Assembly: GCA_964613485.1 (NCBI GenBank)
Contig: CAZTHB010000012.1
Location: 1 to 20,459, forward strand
DNA: 20,459 bases
Source of the DNA: JADZGC01 sp964613485
GTDB lineage: Bacteria > Patescibacteriota > Saccharimonadia > CAILAD01 > GCA-016700035
Direction: 5' to 3'
The stretch's first letter is position 1, and each line of letters opens with the position of its first letter. Shown one piece after another: positions 1 through 5,891 of this stretch. Under the pieces are notes generated by a model, which did no database searches, was not told where the DNA came from, and saw nothing but the letters and a program-made list of their open reading frames with translations. The translations under genes were made by a program, and so were the position numbers.

Positions 1-261
1 GGACACGAGATCAACGGCGCATTCATGTCGGGCAAGATCAAGTTCAACCTCGAGGCCATCGGCTTCTTGGTGATCTACGGCTACCTGCGCTGGGCACCGA
101 GCGACCCCACAGGGCTTGTGATCGGCCTGGTTGCACTAGCCATCGCTCACTCTTTCGCCAAATCCAGCTTGGCAGATCATCAGCAAGAGCTCGCTGAGAC
201 GAAGCAGATCCGCAACGAGCGCATGCACCGAGCACCAGCTGCTATCCGAGTCGCCCAGTAG
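1..261 (+). CDS. Small two-helix membrane protein, 5' end probably outside window
   Basis: The frame is open from the first base to a TAG at 259-261. The first ATG is at 25, but no Shine-Dalgarno sequence precedes it, so the true start may lie upstream of the window. From that ATG the product has 78 residues. Two hydrophobic stretches (about 9-22 and 29-45) separated by a short polar loop suggest a helical hairpin in the membrane. A charged Glu/Gln/Arg-rich cytoplasm-like tail follows. I recognise no family. Three further small membrane-protein genes follow at spacings of 17-20 nt, so this is probably the first visible gene of a microprotein operon. The function is unknown; two-helix proteins of this size in phage-like islands can be holin-like, but nothing specific shows that here. 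Confidence 0.55.
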   Translation, partial: GHEINGAFMSGKIKFNLEAIGFLVIYGYLRWAPSDPTGLVIGLVALAIAHSFAKSSLADHQQELAETKQIRNERMHRAPAAIRVAQ

Positions 262-278
262 AAACCAAGGAGCCATCC

Positions 279-410
279 ATGAACCGAACCGTCAAACGAC
301 TCATCATCGCTGCGGCCGTCCTGGCTGTCAGTGCCTTCGGAGCACTTCTCATCGGCGCCGCCATTGCTGGCGCGGCCGAAGAAGATGCCATGCGCCACGG
401 TTACTACTGA
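279..410 (+). CDS. 43-residue single-pass membrane microprotein (paralogue A)
   Basis: ATG at 279 is preceded by AAGGAG at 267-272 with 6-nt spacing, an excellent ribosome binding site; the stop is TGA at 408-410. The product begins with a basic MNRTVKRL segment, then one hydrophobic helix (about residues 9-32) rich in Ala, Leu and Ile, and ends with an acidic patch and RHGYY. It has the same length as the microprotein at 561-692 and matches it ungapped at about 12 of 43 positions, including KRL at 6-8, AAA at 11-13 and RH at 39-40. The two are therefore probably diverged duplicates. A type II membrane protein with a basic cytoplasmic N-terminus, or a small secreted peptide, are both possible. 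No known family recognised. Confidence 0.7.
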   Translation: MNRTVKRLIIAAAVLAVSAFGALLIGAAIAGAAEEDAMRHGYY

Positions 411-429
411 ACCGGTAGTGAAGTATGCC

Positions 430-540
430 ATGAAGCAAACTATGCTCATCGGCGCCGTTATCGCCCTGGGAATCGGTGCATATCGGCTTCTCCACGAGCT
501 GAACCAGCGACTGACACATCACATGCAGTACCCCGAGTAA
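430..540 (+). CDS. 36-residue membrane microprotein
   Basis: This short gene starts at ATG 430, 19 nt after the previous stop, and ends with TAA at 538-540. An in-frame GTG at 418 is an alternative start; only a weak purine stretch (GTGAAG) precedes ATG 430. The product has one hydrophobic segment (about residues 4-18) followed by an amphipathic, His-containing tail ending MQYPE. It sits between the two 43-residue paralogues in the same orientation and has the same plan (short basic start, one helix, polar tail), which supports it being real. Function unknown. Confidence 0.5.
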   Translation: MKQTMLIGAVIALGIGAYRLLHELNQRLTHHMQYPE

Positions 541-560
541 CTCTGACTGGAGGAAATGAC

Positions 561-692
561 ATGAAACGCAAACTCAAGCGCCTTGTGTTCGCAGCAGCAA
601 TTACCTCTGCTGTCGGCGCATTTATCTTCATGGCGGGTGTCGTCGCCGTCGCCGATGCTCAGCAGGAGAGTCTGCGACACGCATTCGACTAA
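561..692 (+). CDS. 43-residue single-pass membrane microprotein (paralogue B)
   Basis: ATG at 561 has GGAGG at 549-553 with 7-nt spacing; the stop is TAA at 690-692. The sequence opens with a strongly basic MKRKLKRL segment, continues with one hydrophobic helix (about residues 9-31) and ends AQQESLRHAFD. It matches the 279-410 product in length, helix position and the C-terminal Arg-His, so tandem duplication and divergence is likely. A strong hairpin terminator at 719-752 closes the transcription unit 26 nt downstream. Function unknown. Confidence 0.7.
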   Translation: MKRKLKRLVFAAAITSAVGAFIFMAGVVAVADAQQESLRHAFD

Positions 693-718
693 TACTGATC
701 ACTCCTTGAGAGATCGCT

Positions 719-752
719 GCCCGTCCGCTCGCAAGAGTGGGCGGGCCTTCTT
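719..752 (+). terminator. Intrinsic terminator of the microprotein operon
   Basis: A 12-bp stem (719-730 with 735-746, two G-T pairs) closes a GCAA tetraloop and is followed by CTTCTT. Its layout CCCGTCC-N-CTC-NNNN-GAG-N-GG-R-CGGG is shared with the terminator at 1656-1690. Confidence 0.75.
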
Positions 753-757
753 GAATA

Positions 758-786
758 TTGATATTTGAGTCAAAATCTAGTAAAGT
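758..786 (+). promoter_or_regulatory. Candidate sigma70-type promoter of the guanylate-kinase-like gene
   Basis: TTGATA at 758-763, a 17-nt spacer, and TAAAGT at 781-786 lie just after the upstream terminator. A transcript starting near 793 would carry about 35 nt before ATG 828, including the GAGAG that precedes it. This favours ATG 828 over ATG 801 or TTG 765 as the start codon. Confidence 0.45.
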
Positions 787-827
787 TTTCAGTTATATAC
801 ATGTCCGCTCAACCAAAAGAGAGAGTC

Positions 828-1634
828 ATGAAGCACCTACCGCTGCCCTACCCACCTGCTCCTGTCTTCGCCATTGTCGGCCCATCCGGCAGTGGCAAGT
901 CAACCACGATTCAGCTCCTGCTGTTCATGAAGCAATACCTGACCTATGGGCAAAGCCTGACTTCCCGCAGTGAGCGCCCCACCGACATCCCGGGGAAATA
1001 CATCTACAACCAAACTCTCGGCCAGATCTGTGATGCCGTCGAGAGGGGTGACGTGCTTGAGTGGGCGAGCTTTGCAGGTAAGGCATACGCCACCTGCAAA
1101 CCAGACCACGCCAAGCCAACCATCATCGACCTTGAGATCCAGGGAGCCGCACAGCTCATGGCTTTCCACCCGGAATGCCCCATCACATTCATCGCCATTC
1201 TCCCCTGGCCTTCGTTTGAGGACGGAGAAAGGATGTCGGCGCTCGAACGGGTATCGCTTTTCGAGCGTAACGCCGGGATTCGAGCAATCAAGTTTCGTGA
1301 GATCTTGACCGCTCGACTCCAGGGTCGAGGTGACCTCAACCCTGACGAGATGGAAGCTAGACTGGCAACTGGCATGCTCGAGATCGCAACCATCTCAAGC
1401 CTGTGGCCGGCGCTACCGAGAACGCACATCGTGCACAGCGTGCAAGGCAGGCAGGAAGACACCGTCAGTGAAGCAGCACGCATCATCGACGCCGAACATG
1501 AGCGCTGGTTGGCTGATTGCGCCACGATCGAACGGAAGAACAAGCGGCGCGCGGTTAAGAACAAGCGCGAGAAGAAGCGCAAGCGCGCCGAGAAAGCGCG
1601 TCGTCAGAGCCGAGCATCTGCTCAAGCAGACTAA
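828..1634 (+). CDS. Divergent guanylate kinase-like P-loop kinase with basic C-terminal tail
   Basis: The family phosphorylates GMP or dGMP using ATP. Visible hallmarks are a P-loop GPSGSGKST (residues 18-26), a nucleotide-binding stretch SLTSRSER (43-50) with the usual spaced arginines, EWASFAGKAYAT (78-89) in the place of the canonical EYAxxxGNYYGT, DLEIQGA (101-107) like the DIDxQGA motif, and a lid-like RLQGRG (163-168). At 268 residues it is longer than a typical enzyme (about 190-210). An extra segment around 127-160 precedes the lid, and residues 235-262 form a highly basic tail that could bind nucleic acid. ATG 828 was chosen because GAGAG precedes it; ATG 801 and TTG 765 are alternatives in the same frame. 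The gene has its own candidate promoter and terminator, and its island context suggests an accessory, perhaps phage-derived enzyme rather than the housekeeping gmk. Confidence 0.7.
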   Translation: MKHLPLPYPPAPVFAIVGPSGSGKSTTIQLLLFMKQYLTYGQSLTSRSERPTDIPGKYIYNQTLGQICDAVERGDVLEWASFAGKAYATCKPDHAKPTIIDLEIQGAAQLMAFHPECPITFIAILPWPSFEDGERMSALERVSLFERNAGIRAIKFREILTARLQGRGDLNPDEMEARLATGMLEIATISSLWPALPRTHIVHSVQGRQEDTVSEAARIIDAEHERWLADCATIERKNKRRAVKNKREKKRKRAEKARRQSRASAQAD

Positions 1635-1655
1635 GTTTCCAGACTGCGAACCATC

Positions 1656-1690
1656 CCCGTCCACTCTTATGAGAGGACGGGATTTTTCTT
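1656..1690 (+). terminator. Intrinsic terminator after the kinase-like gene
   Basis: CCCGTCC (1656-1662) pairs with GGACGGG (1675-1681). An inner CTC/GAG extends the stem across an A-A mismatch, the loop is TTAT, and ATTTTTCTT follows. It is closely related to the terminator at 719-752. Confidence 0.8.
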
Positions 1691-1694
1691 ATCC

Positions 1695-1723
1695 TTGATA
1701 CATGATCAATTATCTGTGACACT
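1695..1723 (+). promoter_or_regulatory. Candidate promoter of the 140-residue orphan gene
   Basis: TTGATA at 1695-1700, the same -35 hexamer as at 758, is followed after 17 nt by GACACT, a weak -10, with TG two bases upstream of it. It lies immediately after a terminator and about 30 nt before a good ribosome binding site, so some promoter is expected here; the exact -10 is uncertain. Confidence 0.35.
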
Positions 1724-1755
1724 AGGCTCAGAACTCGCACCCCTATAGGAGAATT

Positions 1756-2178
1756 ATGGGTCATCTCGAACGTACTGATGCCTACAGGAAGCTATACAAG
1801 CGTTATCCGGGCGCCAAGCGCAAGCTATTTGACGCGCTCGACATCTGGACTGAAGCATTCGGCGAAGCGCCGCGTATCTACCACCACGAGTTTCAAGAGG
1901 ATGACTTCGCAATTACCTTCAATGGTTCAATCATCCAAATCGATGGCATGGTACTGCGCTATCGATGGAGCTACCACAGTGATCTCCATGCCTGGTACAT
2001 TCTTTACACAGCCAGGCTGCCGCAGACAAAAAAGAAGGTGGTCCATCAATACCTTCTTTGTTGCGGGCGCAAGAACTATGGCATCAAGCCGCGCCAAGTG
2101 CGACGACGGCTCAGGAGGCTCACTCAACAGGTCGGCACGACGGCATTACGGCCATCTGCAGTCAAGACGCTGCTCTAA
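1756..2178 (+). CDS. Orphan 140-residue protein with basic C-terminus
   Basis: ATG 1756 has AGGAG at 1747-1751. The product is soluble, with no signal peptide or membrane segment. The N-terminal part is mixed and rich in aromatic residues (YHHEF, YRWSYHSDLHAWYILY, residues about 42-86), which looks like a compact alpha/beta fold. Residues about 104-122 are strongly basic (KNYGIKPRQVRRRLRRL), suggesting contact with nucleic acid. I recognise no family. It is transcribed as a single gene between a candidate promoter and a clear terminator and is convergent with the sortase gene. This gene and its upstream neighbours form a plus-strand block with a separate-cassette layout, unlike the long overlapping operons elsewhere in the window. 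Confidence 0.65.
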   Translation: MGHLERTDAYRKLYKRYPGAKRKLFDALDIWTEAFGEAPRIYHHEFQEDDFAITFNGSIIQIDGMVLRYRWSYHSDLHAWYILYTARLPQTKKKVVHQYLLCCGRKNYGIKPRQVRRRLRRLTQQVGTTALRPSAVKTLL

Positions 2179-2201
2179 ACGTCAGCCATCAACAAGCACC
2201 A

Positions 2202-2227
2202 CCCCACGTTCTGCGTGGGGATTTTTT
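2202..2227 (+). terminator. Intrinsic terminator closing the plus-strand island
   Basis: CCCCACG (2202-2208) pairs with CGTGGGG (2214-2220) around a 5-nt loop, followed by ATTTTTT. The T-run overlaps the stop codon of the convergent sortase gene (TAA at 2228-2226). No comparable T-run exists on the minus strand. Confidence 0.8.
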
Positions 2228-3254
2228 AATCTACCACTGCGTACACGAGTGTACGCTCAGAAAAACTAAAGTCTCGTTGATTGAATGAGCCACTACACGT
2301 AATAAGATTGAGACCCTGTTTCTTGGGGTTCTGCGACAGCAGTAGTGAGCTCATATCAACCTGATCTTTTGGTAGTTTTTGTACTTTTACAACACTATAC
2401 GATATAACACTGCCGTCACCGCGTGTAATAACTATCTTCTGGCCTGCCACCAGCGTTCCAAGTCGCGTAAAAACGCCTTCTTTTGTCAGTCCAGTCGAAT
2501 GACCATCAATCAAAACCGCACCTGCACCAACGCCTGGCTTAGAGCTAGCCGTATACCATCCAGTATCGAAAATGTTTTTTGGTGCATCAAATGCTCCGGT
2601 CGCGGTCAGACCCAGGCTAAGCACTCGAGCCTTCACTCCGAGGCTAGGAATCTGCAGGTACCGCGGCTCATCCGCCGCCACAACATGACTTACATAATCA
2701 CTTTCCGTAGGTGGAGCCTCCTCAGGGACGTCGACCGGTAAAGATCTTGGCTCAGTCTGCACTCGATCAGCATGCGCTGTAACGTCCTGTAATATCACCT
2801 TATTCTTGAGTGTTGCTCTCACGACGAAGCCCAAACCAACCAGATTAATGACCACTGCGAGTGCAATAAACACATGCGCAAGCTTCTTGCGCGATTTTTT
2901 CTTGCTACCCTGACCGGGAGAATACTTGAGATCAAAGGTCTCACTCAGTGTTTGCTGTGGCATAAATGCGAGACTCGCAGACGCCAGTTGAGCCCCATTT
3001 TCTTTTAGCGACATTACTTGTTTTGACTTGTGGGGACGTGGTGTCGCGACGCGCACGGGAACAGATTCTTCTTCGCGTTCTGTCACTGGAGAGGCTGATT
3101 TATTCTCCAAATTCTGCTGCGCGACTATATGCTCGTAAAACGCCGCCAAGCCATTCAAGCGCGTATAGACGTAGCTACGCTCTGCTGGAGTCCAGAAATC
3201 TTCAGGGATATCTGACTGTGGCGCTTGATTGTGTGTGTGCTGACTACGCTCCAT
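2226..3254 (-). CDS. Membrane-anchored sortase (class E/F-like)
   Basis: Sortases are transpeptidases that cut LPXTG-type signals and attach the protein to the cell wall. This 342-residue protein has a long Ser/Pro/charged cytoplasmic N-terminus (1-120), a basic KKKSRKK stop, one membrane helix (about 126-146) and an extracytoplasmic catalytic domain (about 198-342). The catalytic residues are visible: His252 in DGHST, Cys320 in LITCSG and Arg334 in SERTLVYA. The compact domain starting at YLQIPSLGVKARV resembles class E/F enzymes of high-GC Gram-positives. The N-terminal extension of about 120 residues is longer than usual and may be regulatory. The start codon follows directly on the stop of the LPXTG protein gene, so the two are co-transcribed and that protein is its likely substrate. 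Confidence 0.88.
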   Translation of the reverse strand: MERSQHTHNQAPQSDIPEDFWTPAERSYVYTRLNGLAAFYEHIVAQQNLENKSASPVTEREEESVPVRVATPRPHKSKQVMSLKENGAQLASASLAFMPQQTLSETFDLKYSPGQGSKKKSRKKLAHVFIALAVVINLVGLGFVVRATLKNKVILQDVTAHADRVQTEPRSLPVDVPEEAPPTESDYVSHVVAADEPRYLQIPSLGVKARVLSLGLTATGAFDAPKNIFDTGWYTASSKPGVGAGAVLIDGHSTGLTKEGVFTRLGTLVAGQKIVITRGDGSVISYSVVKVQKLPKDQVDMSSLLLSQNPKKQGLNLITCSGSFNQRDFSFSERTLVYAVVD

Positions 3255-4850
3255 TCACGAGAGCCCTAACTTATCCGCGTTGTGATGTCTTTGAGAGATG
3301 CAAAGCGCCCAATACTGTAAATACGATCGTTGCAAGCCCGACGGCAGCTTGAGACCGAAAACATCTGTCAGCTTCGCGAAACCTGTCTTCGGCAAGGCAG
3401 GTACTGTCACGGCCGTTACGGTCACATCATTCCCATCGCCACCGATGTAGCTTATACGGAATACTACGCTACCGACCTGGAAAGTTGCACCTTCGGCTAG
3501 GTCCGTGAAAGTGCCATCCACTGGATTTGCGCCCTTATTATCAATAATAGTAAAAGTATCACCTTGCTTGGGTACATAGTTATCTAGCAAAGTAACAGTC
3601 AATGTGCCGCCAGTTACGTCTACAACAGTACCAGACGCTGAAAGCTGATCGTATCCCGTACAGGCTGTGGTCCCCGCTAGCTCGGCCTGATATTCACCAC
3701 TTATGTAAAGATTAGTTCCAGCAGAGATACATCCTGGCGAAGCGCCTGGTGCTATCACGCCACCCGTACTAATGAAGACTGAGTTCACTGCCGTACCCGA
3801 ACCCTTCAATATGCCATTCATACCAACCGATATACCTGCATAATTCCCATTCACCAAAATCCCTGTTTGATAATTACGCAATGTGATGTACGTTGAAGGC
3901 AAATCTTCATCATATGTCGTAGATGTGGGTGATGCAGTATATGTACCATTAGATGTAAGAGACCCATTTGCTGATGAGTTGATGATTAGCGTAATGTAAT
4001 CTCCGGGCAACACATCGATATTATGATTCCCAGTGATCGTACCGGTAACCCGTACAGTGCCAGTAGAAGTTATGGCTGTGTCAGCACCAAGCGTGATAGC
4101 GCCCGAGAGAGTTATGTCACTATCAGTACAGTTATCGTAGCCACAAATCGCACCAATTGACAGTTGGGCAAGATCATTGCTATTCAAGCCGTTGAGCGTA
4201 AAGGGTTCAGTGATGGTGCCATTTTTGTCGCCTTCTGCCACATAAATAGACAGTGACGCCCCATCTTCGACGATTGTACCGCCAGCATCAGTACCAAGTC
4301 CGCTCTTGTCATACACGTATACGCCGCCAGTACTAACTGTTAAGCTACCAGTAAATGTATTCACCCCATTTAAGTCAAGGTAACCAGTGCCGACTTTCGT
4401 AAGATTTCCACTACCGCTTAAAATACCCTGTAAGTTTAGACCATTCCCGCTCCCCACTGTGATTGTCTGGTCGCCGGTAAATACTATTGGGGCAGAAATC
4501 CTATTTGAAGCAGTGCCATTAGAGGTGATGCCCCCAGTCAGCGTAAAGCTATTCCCTGAAAGTACGTAATTCTCTACTGAATAGTTACCAGAGAACGTGA
4601 CTGATACAAATGTTTCATCGGTCAGATCATTATTAGGTAGATGAGAGCCGGTAGCAGCGGTTGGGAATACAAGCTCATCTGAGCCATCAAGTGTCGGGGC
4701 GACATCCCAGTTTGCGCCGGTAGAGAAGTTCGTATCTGAGCCCTCGCCTGTCCAGGTGCTCGTCGCTGCGTGGGCTGAGTTTGCTCCCAATACTATCGCA
4801 ACCATTAATACTACTGCAGATACCACGGCCGTTCGTAGGGCAAATTTCAT
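3255..4850 (-). CDS. LPXTG surface protein with autotransporter-type beta repeats; sorting signal frameshifted
   Basis: ATG at 4850 is preceded by GAGGAG (minus strand, 4863-4858) with 7-nt spacing; an extension to 4913 lacks one. A signal peptide (1-28, SAHA before the cut) leads a Thr/Ser/Gly-rich exported protein of 531 residues. GSGNLTKVGTGYLDLNGVNT (146-165) matches the passenger-associated repeat of autotransporters. The end of the passenger shows APGASPG (367-373), the DQL motif (401-403) and SYIGGDGNDVTVT (467-479), also typical. LPKTG at 486-490 is a sortase motif, but the annotated frame then ends in a polar, non-membrane tail. In the -1 frame from the T-run opposite 3358-3361, the segment AAVGLATIVFTVLGALHL and a tail SKTSQRG appear, ending at TAA (3273-3271): a normal sorting signal. 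One missing T (sequencing error, mutation or phase variation) or ribosomal frameshifting would explain this. Confidence 0.85.
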   Translation of the reverse strand: MKFALRTAVVSAVVLMVAIVLGANSAHAATSTWTGEGSDTNFSTGANWDVAPTLDGSDELVFPTAATGSHLPNNDLTDETFVSVTFSGNYSVENYVLSGNSFTLTGGITSNGTASNRISAPIVFTGDQTITVGSGNGLNLQGILSGSGNLTKVGTGYLDLNGVNTFTGSLTVSTGGVYVYDKSGLGTDAGGTIVEDGASLSIYVAEGDKNGTITEPFTLNGLNSNDLAQLSIGAICGYDNCTDSDITLSGAITLGADTAITSTGTVRVTGTITGNHNIDVLPGDYITLIINSSANGSLTSNGTYTASPTSTTYDEDLPSTYITLRNYQTGILVNGNYAGISVGMNGILKGSGTAVNSVFISTGGVIAPGASPGCISAGTNLYISGEYQAELAGTTACTGYDQLSASGTVVDVTGGTLTVTLLDNYVPKQGDTFTIIDNKGANPVDGTFTDLAEGATFQVGSVVFRISYIGGDGNDVTVTAVTVPALPKTGFAKLTDVFGLKLPSGLQRSYLQYWALCISQRHHNADKLGLS

Positions 4851-4867
4851 CTCACCACTCCTCATTG

Positions 4868-4908
4868 TTGTTATGCTCAGTATACAGAACAATAGCCAAG
4901 CATAACAA
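4868..4908. repeat. Perfect 10-bp inverted repeat bracketing the adhesin promoter
   Basis: TTGTTATGCT at 4868-4877 and its exact reverse complement AGCATAACAA at 4899-4908 are separated by 21 bp that contain the -10 box. One arm covers the candidate -35 and the other covers the start of transcription. This is the geometry of a repressor or activator operator. A 9/10 match to the arm (AACATAACAA) lies at 7895-7904 just after the -10 of the metalloprotease gene. Confidence 0.55.
4879..4908 (-). promoter_or_regulatory. Candidate promoter of the surface-protein/sortase operon
   Basis: On the minus strand, TTGTTA (4908-4903), an 18-nt spacer and TATACT (4884-4879) precede the gene by about 30 nt. 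The inverted repeat described at 4868-4908 overlaps it. Confidence 0.5.
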
Positions 4909-4931
4909 TACAATTCGCCAAATCGTTAGCC

Positions 4932-4940
4932 TGGTATAAT
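4932..4940 (+). promoter_or_regulatory. Extended -10 promoter, leaderless start of the NlpC/P60-like gene
   Basis: TGGTATAAT is a perfect extended -10 (TGnTATAAT). It ends 6 nt before ATG 4947, so the expected first transcribed base falls at or next to the start codon and the mRNA should be leaderless. No Shine-Dalgarno sequence is present. The identical 9-mer precedes alaS. Confidence 0.65.
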
Positions 4941-4946
4941 ACAGAT

Positions 4947-5393
4947 ATGCTGCACCTTAAAGAACAATTGCCCGTAGAATTTGCTGTACTACCCGACTGG
5001 TTCTTCGAAGTCACATACGACTACACCAGAATCCCTGGTCAAATACTCACCAAAGAAAATCCACGCGCCAATTGCCAGCTCTTTGCCTACACCGTACTCG
5101 AAGCCCTCGGGCGTCCAGTGCCTCCCCATCGTTCAAGCGAACTGTGGGAAGACACCGAGACGCTCGATACGATTACCAACTCACCACAGATGCTCGACCT
5201 CGTGCTGTATGCGCCCACCGAAGATCCGTACGGCGCGCATGTCGGCATCTGGGTCGATGAATATCGGATCCTGCATCTGTGCACAGAAGAAAAACGGCCA
5301 ACAATCTGGTCTTCAACTCTCTTCGCAACCCGCAGACGCTATGCGGTTCGGCTCGGCTGGAAGCGTGTACAAGTAACGCAAGTAGCTACCTAA
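4947..5393 (+). CDS. NlpC/P60-like cysteine hydrolase, apparently cytoplasmic
   Basis: The 148-residue product has the spaced motifs of NlpC/P60-type papain-like hydrolases: a Cys at the start of a helix (NCQLFAYTVLEALG, Cys43), then DLVLYAPTEDPYGAHVGIW with His98 in the AHVGIW strand, and a third polar candidate at His110 in ILHLC. These families usually cleave peptidoglycan stem peptides or related amide bonds. Unusually, there is no signal peptide or membrane helix, so it may act inside the cell, for example on an imported or endogenous small molecule, or on its own lysis. The gene is a single-gene unit with an extended -10 promoter, no leader and a strong terminator at 5402-5433. The family assignment rests on motifs only. 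Confidence 0.6.
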   Translation: MLHLKEQLPVEFAVLPDWFFEVTYDYTRIPGQILTKENPRANCQLFAYTVLEALGRPVPPHRSSELWEDTETLDTITNSPQMLDLVLYAPTEDPYGAHVGIWVDEYRILHLCTEEKRPTIWSSTLFATRRRYAVRLGWKRVQVTQVAT

Positions 5394-5401
5394 ACTACTC
5401 T

Positions 5402-5433
5402 AGACCTTACGACATATCGTGAGGTCTTTTTTT
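5402..5433 (+). terminator. Intrinsic terminator after the NlpC/P60-like gene
   Basis: An 11-bp stem (AGACCTTACGA, 5402-5412, with its partner at 5417-5427, one T-G pair) closes a CATA loop and runs into seven T's (5427-5433). Its 5' arm overlaps the stop codon of the convergent deaminase gene. Confidence 0.85.
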
Positions 5434-5889
5434 GGCTGACTCCCAGGAAAGCTCATGATAGTGCGTCGTGTCGTACATCTTAATGCCGTCTTCATGCCAA
5501 AGCCCAAAATAGCTTAAACCCAGATCAAGCGCGAGCTTAGAGCACTGCGTACAATACGGATACCCCGAATACAGCATTTCGCCTTGTTCATTAATGCTCG
5601 CAAAATACAGGCTCGCTCCGATGATCTCTTCGGGGTGCCGCCTCAGTGCGTCAAACATCGCCCGCTGCTCTGCATGCACACAACAGGTCTTATCGGTGGG
5701 ATATTTCGCGAGCTTATCTACAGGCACATCACAGCGACGATGTGCCTCATCATCCAGTGGCGGTGAATTATAGCCTGACCCGATAATAACGTCGTTTTTT
5801 ACGATCACGCTTCCACATTTTCGCCGTTGACAGCTCGCACGCTGCGCAATCCTAACTGATTCACGAAACCATTTTTCGTGATCAATCAT
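5407..5889 (-). CDS. Deoxycytidylate/cytidine deaminase family protein
   Basis: The family removes the amino group from dCMP or related cytosine compounds with a zinc-activated water. The 160-residue product shows the zinc site: His72-Ala-Glu74 (CVHAEQRA) and Cys113-x-x-Cys116 (YPYCTQCS). The second motif reads P-Y-C-x-x-C rather than the usual P-C-x-x-C, so it is a slightly variant member. KCGSVIVKNDVIIGSGYN (24-41) is the expected strand before the site. I chose ATG 5889 because it starts 2 nt after the alaS stop and matches the family N-terminus; the frame extends to 6000, but only as an overlap with alaS. No Shine-Dalgarno sequence is obvious, so translation is probably coupled to alaS. 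dCMP deaminase supplying dUMP for thymidylate is likely but not proven. Confidence 0.82.
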   Translation of the reverse strand: MIDHEKWFRESVRIAQRASCQRRKCGSVIVKNDVIIGSGYNSPPLDDEAHRRCDVPVDKLAKYPTDKTCCVHAEQRAMFDALRRHPEEIIGASLYFASINEQGEMLYSGYPYCTQCSKLALDLGLSYFGLWHEDGIKMYDTTHYHELSWESAKKRPHDMS

Positions 5890-5891
5890 CG

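Noticed and set aside
1004..1582. 192-codon minus-strand frame inside the kinase-like gene
   Set aside because: It is antisense to a gene with clear P-loop kinase motifs; an overlap shadow without a ribosome site.
4851..4913. 21-residue N-terminal extension of the surface protein
   Set aside because: It would overlap the promoter and inverted repeat and lacks a ribosome site; the ATG at 4850 has GAGGAG and leads straight into a signal peptide.
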